Source of the DNA: Rhizobium sp. RCAM05350
Lineage (GTDB): Bacteria; Pseudomonadota; Alphaproteobacteria; Rhizobiales; Rhizobiaceae
Assembly (NCBI GenBank): GCA_024426085.1
Contig: CP087974.1
Span: forward strand, 4,258,001 to 4,322,000
DNA length: 64,000 nucleotides
Direction of reading: 5' to 3'
The position numbers were made by a program, and so were the translations under genes. The notes under the pieces were generated by a model. The model had not been told where the DNA came from, did no database searches, and saw only the letters and a list, made by a program, of their open reading frames with translations. Positions 30,915 through 41,205 of the stretch are shown piece by piece (within the stretch, counting starts at the first letter, position 1; each line of letters opens with the position of its first letter).

Positions 30915-31471
30915 TTCTCGAGATGCCGGAAAACGCGATGAACTTTCAGCCGGTACTCACCGGAGATACGCTTCTTCTGCGCGCCCTAAACGCCGATGAT
31001 TATGATGGGCTCTTTGCGGCGGGCAGCGATCCAGCCGTCTGGGCAGGGCATCCGGCCAAGGAACGGTACAAGCCGGAGGTCTTTCGTCAGTATTTCGACG
31101 CTCAGATGGCCAGCAAAAGCACGCTGGTCTTCGTCGACCGGGTCACCGGAAAACTGATCGGCTGCTCGCGCTACTATGTAGCGCCGGACCAGCCACAGGC
31201 TGTCTCGATCGGCTTCACCTTCCTCAACAATGCCTATTGGGGCGGGGCCACCAATTTCGAGATCAAGCGCTTGATGCTCGACCATGCCTTCCAGAGCGTC
31301 GATGATGTGTGGTTCCACATCGACCCTACCAATATCCGCTCGCAGAAGGCGACCGCCAAGCTCGGCGCGGTGCATGCCTATGATGCGGTGCTGGATATTT
31401 CTGGTTCTCCTGTGAACTGGATGTGCTTCCGGCTGACGCGGGATGCCTGGACCAGAGTGAAGTCGGTGTAG
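30911..31471 (+). CDS. GNAT acetyltransferase (RimJ/RimL-like)
   Basis: 186 residues, intact, translationally coupled to the MATE gene by ATGA. GDTLLLRALNADDYDGLFAA is the usual N-terminus of RimL-type GNATs, and YYVAPDQPQAVSIGFTFLNN with WGGATNFEIKRLMLDHAF gives the acetyl-CoA-binding region (weak Q/R-x-x-G/A). HIDPTNIRSQKATAKLGAV is the conserved N-x-x-S end. It acetylates an amine on a protein or small molecule. The MATE neighbour hints at antibiotic modification, but this is inference. Confidence 0.82.
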   Translation: MILEMPENAMNFQPVLTGDTLLLRALNADDYDGLFAAGSDPAVWAGHPAKERYKPEVFRQYFDAQMASKSTLVFVDRVTGKLIGCSRYYVAPDQPQAVSIGFTFLNNAYWGGATNFEIKRLMLDHAFQSVDDVWFHIDPTNIRSQKATAKLGAVHAYDAVLDISGSPVNWMCFRLTRDAWTRVKSV

Positions 31472-31518
31472 GGGCATTGAACCCACCGTTTTTCCGCCGG
31501 CTGCGTAATGGAGAGCAA

Positions 31519-32046
31519 ATGGAAAAAGGACGGATCATTTTTCTGAACGGCACATCGAGCAGCGGCAAGACAACGTTGGCGACGGCTCTTCGTGAAGCAC
31601 TTGAAGAGCCGTTTTGTTACTATGCGTCCGACCAGCTGGCCGATGCCGGATTTCGGACCGTTAAACGCCGCATCCGGCACAGTCCTGCGTCGGGAGAACG
31701 GGGGAGGTTTTTTGATGGCTTTCACCGGTCCATCGCTGCGTTCGCCGAAGCCGGAAACGACCTGATCGTCAGACATATCGTCGAAGAACAGAGTTGGGCG
31801 GACCAGTTGAAAAATCTGTTTGCCGATCTCGACGTGTTTTGGATCGGCGTGCACGCGCCTGTCGATGAGGTTGATCGCCGGGAGCGGGAAAGAGGCAACC
31901 GGCAGATTGGCGAGGCCCGCTATCACCTTAAGACTCACAGCTTCTGCAGATATGATCTCGAAGTTGATACCAGCGAACCGATCGACCAGCTGGTCGATCG
32001 CATTATGACGGCATGGAACCGTCGCAGGACACCGAGCCACGCCTGA
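31519..32046 (+). CDS. Chloramphenicol phosphotransferase-like P-loop kinase
   Basis: 175 residues from MEKGRIIFLNGTSSSGKTTL, ATG after GGAGAGCAA; GTSSSGKTT is the Walker A loop and the protein matches the CPT family (PF07931) in length and layout. FDGFHRSIAAFAEAGNDLIV and FWIGVHAPVDEVDRRERERG are characteristic conserved blocks of the family. In Streptomyces the founding enzyme phosphorylates chloramphenicol; most homologues have unknown substrates. The gene is intact. Confidence 0.82.
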   Translation: MEKGRIIFLNGTSSSGKTTLATALREALEEPFCYYASDQLADAGFRTVKRRIRHSPASGERGRFFDGFHRSIAAFAEAGNDLIVRHIVEEQSWADQLKNLFADLDVFWIGVHAPVDEVDRRERERGNRQIGEARYHLKTHSFCRYDLEVDTSEPIDQLVDRIMTAWNRRRTPSHA

Positions 32047-32161
32047 CGCCCATTGCCGCCTTTCAACGCTGCGGTTGAAATCGCCAATTCATTTTGCATA
32101 TTTTTGTTCTTTATTTGTTCTGTTTTTCGTTTAATCTGGCAATGCTCAAACGGAGGATAAA

Positions 32162-32544
32162 ATGACCGCTTATGCGACTGTTGGAACATTGGATCATGCA
32201 GCGTCGGTGCGCTTCTACGATGCGGCACTGGCCACAATCGGCTGGAGCGCCCACGCAAACTATCCGGGCTGGCGCGGCTATACGCTGGGCAGGGCAGCGA
32301 AGGCTTCCTCCTGTGGGTCTGCGAGCCGTTCAACCACGAACTGGCAACACCCGGCAATGGCAATATGGTCGGCTTCATGGTGAAGTCGCATGCTGAGGTC
32401 GATGCCTTCTACAATGCGGCGCTGGCCAATGGCGGCACCGACGAAGGTGCTCCGGGCGTTCGTCCGCAATATGGCCCGGACTGGTACTCGGCCTATATGC
32501 GCGACCCGGCTGGCAACAAGCTTTCCGTGGTCTTCAACGGCTAA
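32162..32544 (+). CDS. VOC (glyoxalase/bleomycin-resistance) family protein (frameshifted)
   Basis: About 127 residues: YATVGTLDHAASVRFYDAAL is the first beta-alpha-beta module with F-Y-D-A-x-L. A missing C near 32291 disrupts the middle, which restored reads GQGSEGFLLWVCEPFNHELA; the second module continues VGFMVKSHAEVDAFYNAALA and ends YMRDPAGNKLSVVFNG with the D-P-x-G-N motif and a metal-ligand position. The enzymatic role is unspecified in this superfamily. A strong terminator follows immediately. Confidence 0.82.
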
Positions 32545-32548
32545 ACGC

Positions 32549-32585
32549 AAAAGCCCCGGTACTCCTTTGAGAGACCGGGGCTTTT
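32549..32585. terminator. Bidirectional rho-independent terminator
   Basis: AAAAGCCCCGGT (32549-32560) pairs perfectly with ACCGGGGCTTTT (32574-32585), a 12-bp stem with a 13-nt loop. The A-run on one side and T-run on the other serve both the VOC gene and the convergent carA. Confidence 0.92.
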
Positions 32586-32608
32586 CAGCATTCGATTAAG
32601 TTAGAATA

Positions 32609-33814
32609 TCAGCGTTCGGCCAATGCCGGTTCGCCCTTCTTCTCGCGCACCAGATTGATGAAGCGGCGGAAGAGGTAGTGGCTGTCCTGCGGGCCGGGCG
32701 AGGCCTCCGGGTGATGCTGGACCGAGAAGACCGGCTTGCCGGTCAGGCGCAGGCCCTGTTGGTGCCGTCGAACAGGGAAACGTGAGTCTCTTCAACGCCT
32801 TCCGGCAGGGACTTCGAATCCACCGCGAAGCCATGGTTCATCGAGACAATCTCGACCTTGCCCGTCGTGTGGTCCTTGACCGGATGGTTGGCGCCGTGGT
32901 GGCCCTGATGCATCTTTTCGGTCGTCGCGCCGAGCGCTCAGTCCCAGCATCTGGTGGCCAAGGCAGATACCGAACAGCGGGATATCGCTCTTGATCAGCT
33001 CCTGGATCACCGGAACGGCATATTTGCCGGTGGCTGCCGGGTCACCCGGACCGTTCGACAGGAAGATGCCGTCCGGCTTCTGCGCCAAGACTTCTTCCGC
33101 TGATGTCGTTGCCGGCATGACGGTGACCTTGCAGCCAAGGCCGGTGAACAGGCGCAGGATGTTGCGCTTTACACCGTAGTCGAGAGCCACGACATGGTGC
33201 GTCGTGTCGGCTTCCGCCAGTTCGTCATAGCCTTCGTTCCACACCCAGGGCTTTTCGCTCCAGCGCGAGGTCTGGCCGGAGGAGGCGACCTTGGCGAGAT
33301 CCAGGCCTTCAAGGCCGCTCCAGGCCTTGGCTTCTTCCTTCAGCGCCTCGATGTCGAAGACGCCGTTCGGATCGTGGGCGATGACGGCGTTCGGCGCACC
33401 GTTCTCGTGGATCCAGGCGGTGAGAGCGCGGGTGTCGATGCCACACATGCCGATGATGCCGCGTGCCTTCAGCCATGCGTCGAGATGTTTTGCGGCGCGG
33501 TAGCTGGAAGGGTCGGTGATATCGGCCTTGAAGATGACGCCGACCGCGCCGTGGCGGGCTGCCGGCGTCAGGTCTTCGATATCCTCGTCATTGGCGCCGA
33601 TATTGCCGATATGCGGGAAGGTGAAGGTGACGATCTGGCCGAGATAGGACGGGTCGGTCATGATCTCCTGATAGCCGGTGAGCGCGGTGTTGAAGACCAC
33701 TTCGGCCTGCACCTTGCCGGTGGCGCCGATACCCTTGCCTTCGATGACGGTGCCATCGGCCAGAACGAGCAGGGCGGTTGGTTTTGCGGTGGTCCAGGGG
33801 GCTGTCGCGGTCAT
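32609..33814 (-). CDS. carA: Carbamoyl-phosphate synthase small subunit (two frameshifts)
   Basis: Glutamine-hydrolysing subunit that feeds ammonia to CarB. Reconstructed length is about 401 codons from [20 protein letters not shown], matching rhizobial CarA. The N-terminal domain has [20 protein letters not shown]; the class I amidotransferase domain has [16 protein letters not shown] and [13 protein letters not shown], with the catalytic Cys in G-I-C-L-G. An extra base near 32935 hides [18 protein letters not shown], and a missing C near 32765 breaks DGTNQGLRLTG before the HHPEASPG end. ATG 33823 is an alternative start. Confidence 0.95.
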
Positions 33815-34096
33815 TGTCTTCATCCCGTTCAGGCGGCACGTCACGGACGTCCCTAAGGGAACGCCGGCCGGCCGTTGTGGTTCGCAGGCGGGCAGATGCG
33901 GGCGATGGGCGCGCGCTGTCAGGCCTGGTCACGATGTTGGTGCAGGTGACGGTCAATAACTGCAGTGTCCGTCAAGGTCAATCTTGAAGACGGTGAGATC
34001 GGGCTTTTCCTGCGGCTTTTACCGCGGATTCACGCATTTCATTTGCTCCCGCTTGTCCGGCTGGTTTATGAAACGCCATCAAACAGGAGTAAGACA

Positions 34097-34555
34097 ATGA
34101 TGCGCGATCAACTCGCTGTCGCCCTCAAGGATGCGATGAAAGCAAAGGACGCACCGCGGCTTTCCACCATTCGCCTCATTCAGGCCGAGATCAAGACCCG
34201 CGATATTGCCAATCGCAGCGCCGCCAAGGGCGACGCCAGCGACGACGAAATTCTGCAGATCCTCGCCAAGATGGTCAAGCAGCGCGAGGAATCGGCAAAA
34301 ATCTACGAAGACAACGCCCGCCCGGAACTTGCCGCCAAGGAACGCGCCGAGATCGTCGTGGTGCAGGATTTCATGCCCAAGCAGCTGAGCGAAGCTGACG
34401 TTCGCTCCAATGTCGCGGCCGCGATCGCTGAAGTTGGCGCCAGCGGTCCGAAGGACATGGGCAAGGTCATGGCGGTTTTGAAAGAGCGTTATGCCGGCCA
34501 GATGGATTTCGCCAAGGGCTCGTCCATTCTCAAGGAACTGCTGTCAAACGGCTGA
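34097..34555 (+). CDS. GatB/YqeY domain-containing protein
   Basis: 152 residues from MMRDQLAVALKDAMKAKDAP, with AGGAGTAAGACA upstream. RLSTIRLIQAEIKTRDIANR and ASDDEILQILAKMVKQREES are the conserved YqeY helices, and the C-terminal GKVMAVLKERYAGQMDFAKG is the GatB-like tail domain that binds tRNA in GatB. The free-standing protein's role is not well defined. carA-YqeY-dnaG proximity is familiar from rhizobia. The gene is intact; its 3' end overlaps the convergent neighbour by about 26 bp. Confidence 0.92.
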   Translation: MMRDQLAVALKDAMKAKDAPRLSTIRLIQAEIKTRDIANRSAAKGDASDDEILQILAKMVKQREESAKIYEDNARPELAAKERAEIVVVQDFMPKQLSEADVRSNVAAAIAEVGASGPKDMGKVMAVLKERYAGQMDFAKGSSILKELLSNG

Positions 34556-35455
34556 CCGCCGGCAACGGCGCGGTGATCGCTTGAAAGGCCGCGTCGATGA
34601 TGGCGAATTTTTCCGCCTGGTAGGTCCAGTACTCCTGCACGAACCCTTGCGAAAGCCAGAGTATGTTTGTGCCGGCAATTGTCTCGTAACCAAGGCTGCC
34701 CATCTCGGCGGCCTTTTCATCAAGCGCTTCAGATGGGTCTTGGAGATCATGTAGCGCTGGCAGATATCGGTCGATGAGACCGGGCCGATCACGGTTCGCG
34801 GCGCATCCGGATCAGAATGTCTCGATCAATGCGATGAAGCAATCCATCACCAGTCCACCGGAATTGGCCCAGGTAAACAGGTTGAAGGTTTCTGCCCGGA
34901 TTGCGCACCGCGTGGTTTTCCAGAATGCCCTGCGCAATGGCGGGCTGCAGGCTTGCAAACAAAGCCGGATTCTCAGCCAGCATTACAGCCCTTTCGCCGC
35001 CGTCCAGCGTGTCGAGAATGGCCAGATGTGCATAGAGCCATTTGACGACGGACTGCACCGCGACATCGGTCGGCTCCAGCGGTTGCATGCGCTGGTCAGA
35101 GCGGGTTTTCGACAATCCGCCGCGAAGCGGTAGGCGAGCATTTCCTGGACGAATGCGCTGGCGGTATTGCGGCTGGCAATGCCGTGTTCTACCGCTGACA
35201 CAACAAAGCGTCCCGTGTAGAGGCCCTTGGCTGGATTTCGAGGATCGCGCCGGTAGTGCAGCGATAGGCCCAGCTGCGCCATCAGCCAGCGTGCTGCTGC
35301 GAAGCGAAGATCGAGTTCAGCCGTGGATTTTCCGCGAAGAGCGCGATCATTTGCCGGGCATAGGTCTGCATCGCGGCAAAAAGACGGCATTGGAAACAAG
35401 ATCGTTCGAAGCGAGGGGCATCGGGCGGTTCCGGACGTATGGTGAACAAATCATT
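34530..35455 (-). CDS. Uncharacterised protein with HTH-like C-terminus (frameshifted)
   Basis: Not recognised as a named family, but consistent protein sequence runs through changing frames: MQTYARQMIALFAENPRLNS, LMAQLGLSLHYRRDPRNPAK, RPLEPTDVA-type text as LEPTDVAVQSVVKWLYAHLA, ERAVMLAENPALFASLQPAI, and ICQRYMISKTHLKRLMKKAA then EMGSLGYETIAGTNILWLSQ, which looks like a winged helix. Shifts lie near 35310, 35110, 34798 and 34735. The start is unclear (ATG 35453 is out of frame with the best reading). The stop at 34530 is inside the 3' end of the YqeY gene. Confidence 0.5.
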
Positions 35456-35644
35456 GCTTGTCCTACGTTTGGTATCAACCGTTTATTCCCGCCGTATGAC
35501 ATTTCGATTCAGGGGAAACATTGCCGCTGTGGTGGCTCTCGTCTGCCGTGATGTTTCGTCACCCTGTGAATTGCGGGTATGATGCGTCGCCTTGCTGGCC
35601 GCGCGGTGATTGCCGCCTATATGGAAGCCAGCCCAGAGGTATTC

Positions 35645-37642
35645 ATGCGATTTTCCAACTCCTTCCTTGACGAGATCCGCGACCGCGTTCCCATTTCGGA
35701 CGTGATCGGCAAACGCGTCACCTGGGATCGCAAGAAGACCAATGCATCGCGCGGCGACTATTGGGCCTGCTGCCCCTTCCACGGCGAAAAATCGCCGAGC
35801 TTCCATTGCGAGGATCGCAAGGGCCGCTACCACTGTTTCGGCTGCGGCGTCTCCGGCGATCATTTCCGCTTCCTTACCGATCTCGATGGCATGGCCTTTC
35901 CCGAGGCCGTGCAGCAGATCGCCGATCTCGCCGGTGTCGCCATGCCGCAGCCGGATGTCGAGGCGGAAAAGCGCGACCGCCAGCGCATCGGCCTGCAGGA
36001 CGTCATGGAAGTGGCGACGCAGTTTTTCCAGGACCAGCTACAGACCGCCAACGGTGCCAAGGCGCGTGCGTACTTGCGCGACCGGGGCCTCACCGGCCGC
36101 ACCATCGAGACGTTTCGCCTGGGCTACGCGCCGGAAAGCCTGCAATGCGCTGAAGGAGTTTTTGGCAGGAAAGGGCGTGCCGAAGGATCAGATCGAGGCC
36201 TGCGGTCTTGTCGTCCATGGTCCCGACATTCCCGTTTCCTATGATCGTTTTCGCGATCGCATCATGTTCCCGATCCTTTCGTCGCGCGAAAAGGTTATTG
36301 CCTTCGGCGGTCGAGCCATGTCGCCGGATGCGCCGGCCAAGTACCTCAATTCAAACGAGACCGAGCTCTTCCACAAGGGCAACGTGCTCTACAATTTCGC
36401 CCGCGCCCGCCGCGCCATGTCGGGTGCCGACGGGGCAGGGACGATCATTGCCGTCGAAGGCTATATGGATGTCATCGCTGCATCAGGCCGGCATCGAAAA
36501 TGCCGTGGCCCCGCTCGGCACCGCGCTCACCGAAAACCAGATGGCGCTTTTATGGAAACTCACCTCGCAGCCGGTGCTTTGCTTCGATGGCGATGGCGCC
36601 GGTATCCGCGCCGCCAACCGTGCCGTCGATCTGGCATTGCCGCACCTGAAGCCGGGTTTCTCCGTGCGCTTCGCCATGCTGCCGGATGGCAAGGACCCCC
36701 GACGACCTCGTCCGCAACGAGGGCCGGGCACCGTTCGACAAGGTCATGGCGTCGGCCCGCTCGCTGTCGGAGATGGTCTGGCTGCGCGAGGCGCAGGCCG
36801 GCGGCTTCGATACGCCGGAGAGTCGCGCCCAGCTGGAAGCGACGCTGAAACAGGTGGTTTCGGTGATCGCCGATGAAAACGTCCGCCGCCATTACGGTCA
36901 GGATGTTCGCGACCGGCTCAATCAGTTCTTTCAAGGTGCGTCACGCCAGCAGAACGGCCAGCGCGGTTTCGACCGGAACCAGCGCCAGGGCGGTAATCGC
37001 AATGGCGGTCAAGGGCAGGGGCGCGGCGGCCAGCAAGGCGCGCGCATGTCGGAACGCTCCGGCATTTCCGACCGGCTCGCCCGCTCGTCGCTGGTCAGCG
37101 GCCATCAGGCGCTGCCGCCCTTGCGCAGCGTGCTGGCGCTGACCATCGTCAATCATCCGCAGCTGCTGTTTGAGGAATATGACGAGATTTCCACGATCGA
37201 ATATGACAATCGCGACCTGCAGCGCTTCTGGTCGTCGGTGCTCAACGCCGCCGCCGCCAAAGGCCCGCGCCTGTCACGCGAAATCCTCGTCGAGCAGCTG
37301 GAGGCCGAAGGTTTCGATGCACTGCTAAAGTCGCTCGACCAGCAGATCCGCTTCGCGCGCCTGTGGACCGCCACCACAGCCGCAGCCCCCGAGGATGCCC
37401 GCGAAGGCTACCTGCAGGCGCTCGCCTTGCATCAGCGAACCAAAGCCCTGCTCTGGCAGCGCCGCGAACTGGAAAGCGAGCTCGCCTACGCTACGGAAGA
37501 GGGCGACGACGACACCGTCAGCCAGATCCTGCGCAATCTGCAGGAAGTCCAGCTGGAGGTGACGCGGCTCGAAAACCAGGAAGCGATCATCGACGGTTTT
37601 GGCGTGCTGTCCGGACGCGTGAAGGGACCGGCGGGGAAGTAG
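35645..37642 (+). CDS. dnaG: DNA primase (three frameshifts)
   Basis: About 665 residues from MRFSNSFLDEIRDRVPISDV. Zinc-binding CHC2 domain: ACCPFHGEKSPSF to YHCFGCGVSGDHF. Primase core: RDRIMFPILSSREKVIAFGG, then TOPRIM motifs IIAVEGYMDVIA and LCFDGDGAGIRAANRAVDLA (metal-binding D-G-D). The C-terminal helicase-binding region follows a Gln/Gly/Asn-rich linker near 36950-37040. An extra C near 36145, a shift near 36480 and an extra C near 36700 break the frame. It synthesises replication primers and is essential, so the shifts are artefacts. Confidence 0.95.
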
Positions 37643-37802
37643 GGGAGCTGAGCCGGTATCCAGAGTTTTCGTCTCAACTGACGTCCGGCGCCGTTTGGTG
37701 GAGGCGTGTGCGAGCCTCTTGCCATCGCGCCCTGCAATTGCAAAGTCTGGCTGTCGCCGACGGGGCTGGGCCTGTAGTCCGCCCATCCGCAGGAGGGGAA
37801 CC

Positions 37803-38435
37803 ATGACTGAAATCACCTTGCTGGCTTTTGCACTCGTTTCGTTCATCGGCATCGCCACGCCCGGGCCGACCGTGCTTCTGGCGCTGACCAACGGTTCGCG
37901 CTTCGGCGTGCGCCGTGCGCTGATCGGCATGTTCGGCGCGGTCCTGTCCGATTTCGTGCTCATCGGCGCCGTGGCGCTCGGTCTCGGCGCTGCTGGCAGC
38001 GTCGGAATTCTGGTTCTCGGTCGTCAAATGGATCGGCGCCGGTTATCTGGCCTTTCTCGGCATCATGCTGTTGCGTTCGAAGGGCACGCTCAACGAAACG
38101 CTCCACGGAACGGCGCAGGGCGGCTCGGGTTCGGCGCGCGCGATCTTCCTGAAAAGCTTCCTGGTCGCCGTCACCAACCCCAAGGGATACCTGTTCTTCT
38201 CGGCCTTCCTGCCGCAGTTCATCATACCGGCCGAGCCGCAGATTGGCCAATATGCTGCTCTCGCCGTGGTCTTCGCCGCCATCGATTTTCTTGTCATGTT
38301 CGGTTACGCAGCACTCGGCTCGCAGGCCGTAAAGGTGCTGAAAAGTCGGGCGCGCTGTGGCTCGACCGTATCTGCGGCGGCGCTCTTCTGGCACTCGCCG
38401 GGTCGCTGGCTTTCTACCGGCGCGCAACCGTCTGA
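37803..38435 (+). CDS. LysE/RhtB family amino-acid exporter (frameshifted)
   Basis: About 210 residues, six membrane segments. MTEITLLAFALVSFIGIATP then GPTVLLALTNGSRFG is the signature LysE N-terminus (P-G-P). The middle continues in another frame, WIGAGYLAFLGIMLLRSKGT, and FLKSFLVAVTNPKGYLFFSA contains the conserved N-P-K-x-x-L-F-F. Shifts lie near 38010 and 38345; the restored end is WLDRICGGALLALAGSLAFY. AGGAGGGGAACC precedes the ATG. It exports an amino acid or homoserine lactone-like solute. Confidence 0.85.
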   Translation: MTEITLLAFALVSFIGIATPGPTVLLALTNGSRFGVRRALIGMFGAVLSDFVLIGAVALGLGAAGSVGILVLGRQMDRRRLSGLSRHHAVAFEGHAQRNAPRNGAGRLGFGARDLPEKLPGRRHQPQGIPVLLGLPAAVHHTGRAADWPICCSRRGLRRHRFSCHVRLRSTRLAGRKGAEKSGALWLDRICGGALLALAGSLAFYRRATV

Positions 38436-38562
38436 CGGTTGGCAGAGGGACTTTCGAGATTCCGATAGCCGCGGAATAACTATAATGCGGCAAGAAGCCG
38501 ACAGAAATTCTTAATGCAACCTTGACATGACTGTTCTTGTGTCCATCATGAGGGTTGTGAAA

Positions 38563-40159
38563 ATGGATAAGCGGCGTTCACGCATTATCGTGGTAGCTGT
38601 TTTTCTGGCCTTTCTCGGCGCGGCGATCCCGATCGCGGCGATGGCCTATATGTCATGGGTCATCGCCGTCGAGAGGAAGCAGGACCGTCTGGAACTGTTT
38701 TCCCGCGTGACACTTTTGCGGGCGACGAACACACTCACTGACGCCAAAGGCGCGCTCCGATGCGATTGCCGCGACGCCCGATATTCCTTGTTCTGAAACC
38801 CATATCAGGCGCATCGCGCACCTCACCGTCAACACCCGCTCGATCGAAGAGATGGGTTACTTCGCGGATGGTCTACTCAAATGCACCTCCTGGGGCCGGA
38901 CCGCCGGCAAAATCACCAAGTCAGGTGTCGACTATGTCACGCCGGATGGCATCGACGTGACGATACGGATGCAGCCCGCCGTCAGCGGCGGCAAGCCGAT
39001 GATGGCCTTGCATTCAGGCAGCTACAACGTTCTTGTGGCGCCGTCGCGCCTTGTCGATGTTCTGATCGATGACGGCATGTCCATTGCCCTGGCGACCGGG
39101 CAGGGTGAGATCATCAATACGCTGAACGCGCCGGACATCGGTCTTATCCGCTCGCTTGTTTCTGCGCCAGGCAAGGGAATGACGGACAGTGACCTGTTTG
39201 CTGTGGCGCATGGCGGCGGCCTGCTTGCGGTCGCAACCGAGCCGAAGTCGAAGATCGCGGCAAGCCTCAGAACCGAGCAGATGCTCCTGTTGCCCGTCGG
39301 CGTGTTCATCGCGGCCTTCATCGTCGCCGTGGTGATCTGGCTGTCGAAGAAACGCCTGTCGCCGCTGGCCGAGCTTGAGATCGCCGTCCGCAACCACGAA
39401 TTCATCGTGCACTACCAGCCGATTGTTGAACTGAAAACCGGCATCTGCGTCGGCGCCGAAGCGCTGGTGCGCTGGCGGCGGCCGGATGGCTCCCTTGTCA
39501 GTCCGGATCTGTTCATCCCGCTCGCCGAACAGAGCGGTCTGATCAAGCCGATCACCGATCAGGTCATCAAGGCGGTGATCCTTGATCTGAACAGCACGCT
39601 CGTCGAGGACCGCACCCTGCACATCGCCATCAACCTCTGTGCCGCCGATATCAAGTCCGGGCGCATCCTCGACGTGCTTGAGGAGAGGCTCGCCAACACC
39701 GGCATTCGAACCGAGCAGATATGGCTGGAGGCGACCGAGCGCGGCTTCTTGGACATTGACGCGGCTCGCGTGACGCTGGCCAAGGCTCGCGAACGCGGCC
39801 ATTCGGTCGCCATCGACGATTTCGGCACCGGCTATTCCAGCCTGCAATATCTTCAGCGCCTGCCGCTCGACGCGCTGAAGATCGACAAATCCTTCATCGA
39901 CACGATCGGCCGCGACACTGCGACCAGCTCGGTCACCTCTCACATCATCGACATGTCAGAAATCGCTCAGCCTTTTTCAGTCGCCGAGGGCGTCGAGACC
40001 GAGGACCAGGCCGACTACTTGAAAGCCCACGGCGTCGATTTCGGCCAGGGCTGGCTCTTCTCCAAGGCGCTGCCGGCGGACGATTTCGTCGCCTACCATC
40101 GACGGACGAAGGAAAAGTACGGCGCGGCGCCGGAGGTCATTCAGGCGGCGGCGGAGTGA
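38563..40159 (+). CDS. CSS-EAL cyclic-di-GMP phosphodiesterase (frameshifted)
   Basis: About 531 residues: membrane segment IIVVAVFLAFLGAAIPIAAM, a periplasmic CSS-motif domain with PCSETH (Cys near 76) and LLKCTSWG (Cys near 106), a second segment LLPVGVFIAAFIVAVVIWLS, then an EAL domain. Catalytic elements are present: EALVRW, NLCAAD, EATERG, AIDDFGTGYSSLQYL, LKIDKSFID and EGVETEDQA, so an active phosphodiesterase is expected. An extra C near 38757 breaks the periplasmic part. In E. coli relatives such as PdeC, the Cys pair is redox-controlled by DsbA/DsbB. ATG 38527 or 38548 is an alternative start. Confidence 0.88.
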
Positions 40160-40280
40160 GGGGGCCGGGTTTCCGCGGCTTCGGACGCACAATAGTGCGG
40201 CAGACATGCCCGGCACCCACCGCAGCGGGGCCGGTAAGATGTGAAGGAGTGGACGGGGCGGCGTGCGCGGCTTTGAACGG

Positions 40281-40906
40281 CTAGTTCGCGGCGAAACAGT
40301 AGAAAAGACCATCGCCGCCTGTGCTCTTGAATGCCTCCGGGGTGCACCCGCCGCGTCGTGCGTGGGAAGAATTCCAGGATTTGGCTGCAGCGGAATCGTT
40401 AAGGCCTGTGCGGTCGCTGTGGCCGACGATCGCGGCACCTTCGGCACCGCCCATCGTCCAGTTGCCACAGGTCTCCGGTGCCGCGGTGCCATCTGGCTGC
40501 GATCCGGTCAGGATATCGTGGCGATTTGGCGTGTCGCCGCGCCCGTTGATGACTTCGCCTTTTTCGTTGAGCGCCGTCTGCTTGGTCAGATTGTTTGCAT
40601 CGCCGTGCAGCGTCGCGACATCATCCACGATCTTTTCACCTTTCGCGTTGTGCCAGGGGCCTGTGCCGATGCGGTCCTTGGCGTTTTCGGTATCGGTGGA
40701 AAGATAAGCCTTCCAGCTCTTGCCGGTCGATCCGCCAGCGGTTGCAAGCGTGTTGCAATAGGCATCGGCGCCGGCAAGCCCACCAAGGTCACCCCCTTAC
40801 CGGGATTGGCGCTGGTGACGAAGAAGCTCATGGTGGTGTCCTGCGCGTTGGCCCCTGCGAACGATAAGGCCAAGGCGGCCGCGGCAAATGCAAGCCTGCG
40901 TTTCAT
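40281..40906 (-). CDS. Secreted lectin-fold-like protein (frameshifted)
   Basis: About 208 residues: signal peptide MKRRLAFAAAALALSFAGAN (cleavage after ANA), AGGGAGAGAACCG before the ATG. The mature part has TMSFFVTSANPGKGGDLGGL (an extra base near 40795), GADAYCNTLA, SWKAYLSTDT, DILTGSQPDGTAAPETCGNW and GHSDRTG, and ends GGDGLFYCFAAN with paired Cys. This recalls the C-type-lectin-like or endostatin-like fold of DUF1554-type secreted proteins; I am only moderately sure. Four Cys could form two disulfides. Confidence 0.6.
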
Positions 40907-41205
40907 CGGTTCTCTCCCTGGTCCGGATTTAGACCGGGAAAGCTTAAGGCGGCCAAAGATCTGAGTAAAAACGAAATGTCGTGATGGGAGATGACCCGCT
41001 GACGCACAGTATCTTCCCGGTAGGAGATTTAGATCGAAATCCGGCGAGGATGACCGTCGGCTTGCGTTGGCTTTGGGCGTGCGAAACATGCAAGAGAAAA
41101 GCAGGGTGACAGCGGCCTCGACCGCTTTGCAATAGCTGGGGATTCAAGCTCGCCCACGCCACTCCACCTGTGCCATAGTCTCTGCTTCCCCATGAAAGCG
41201 ATTCC

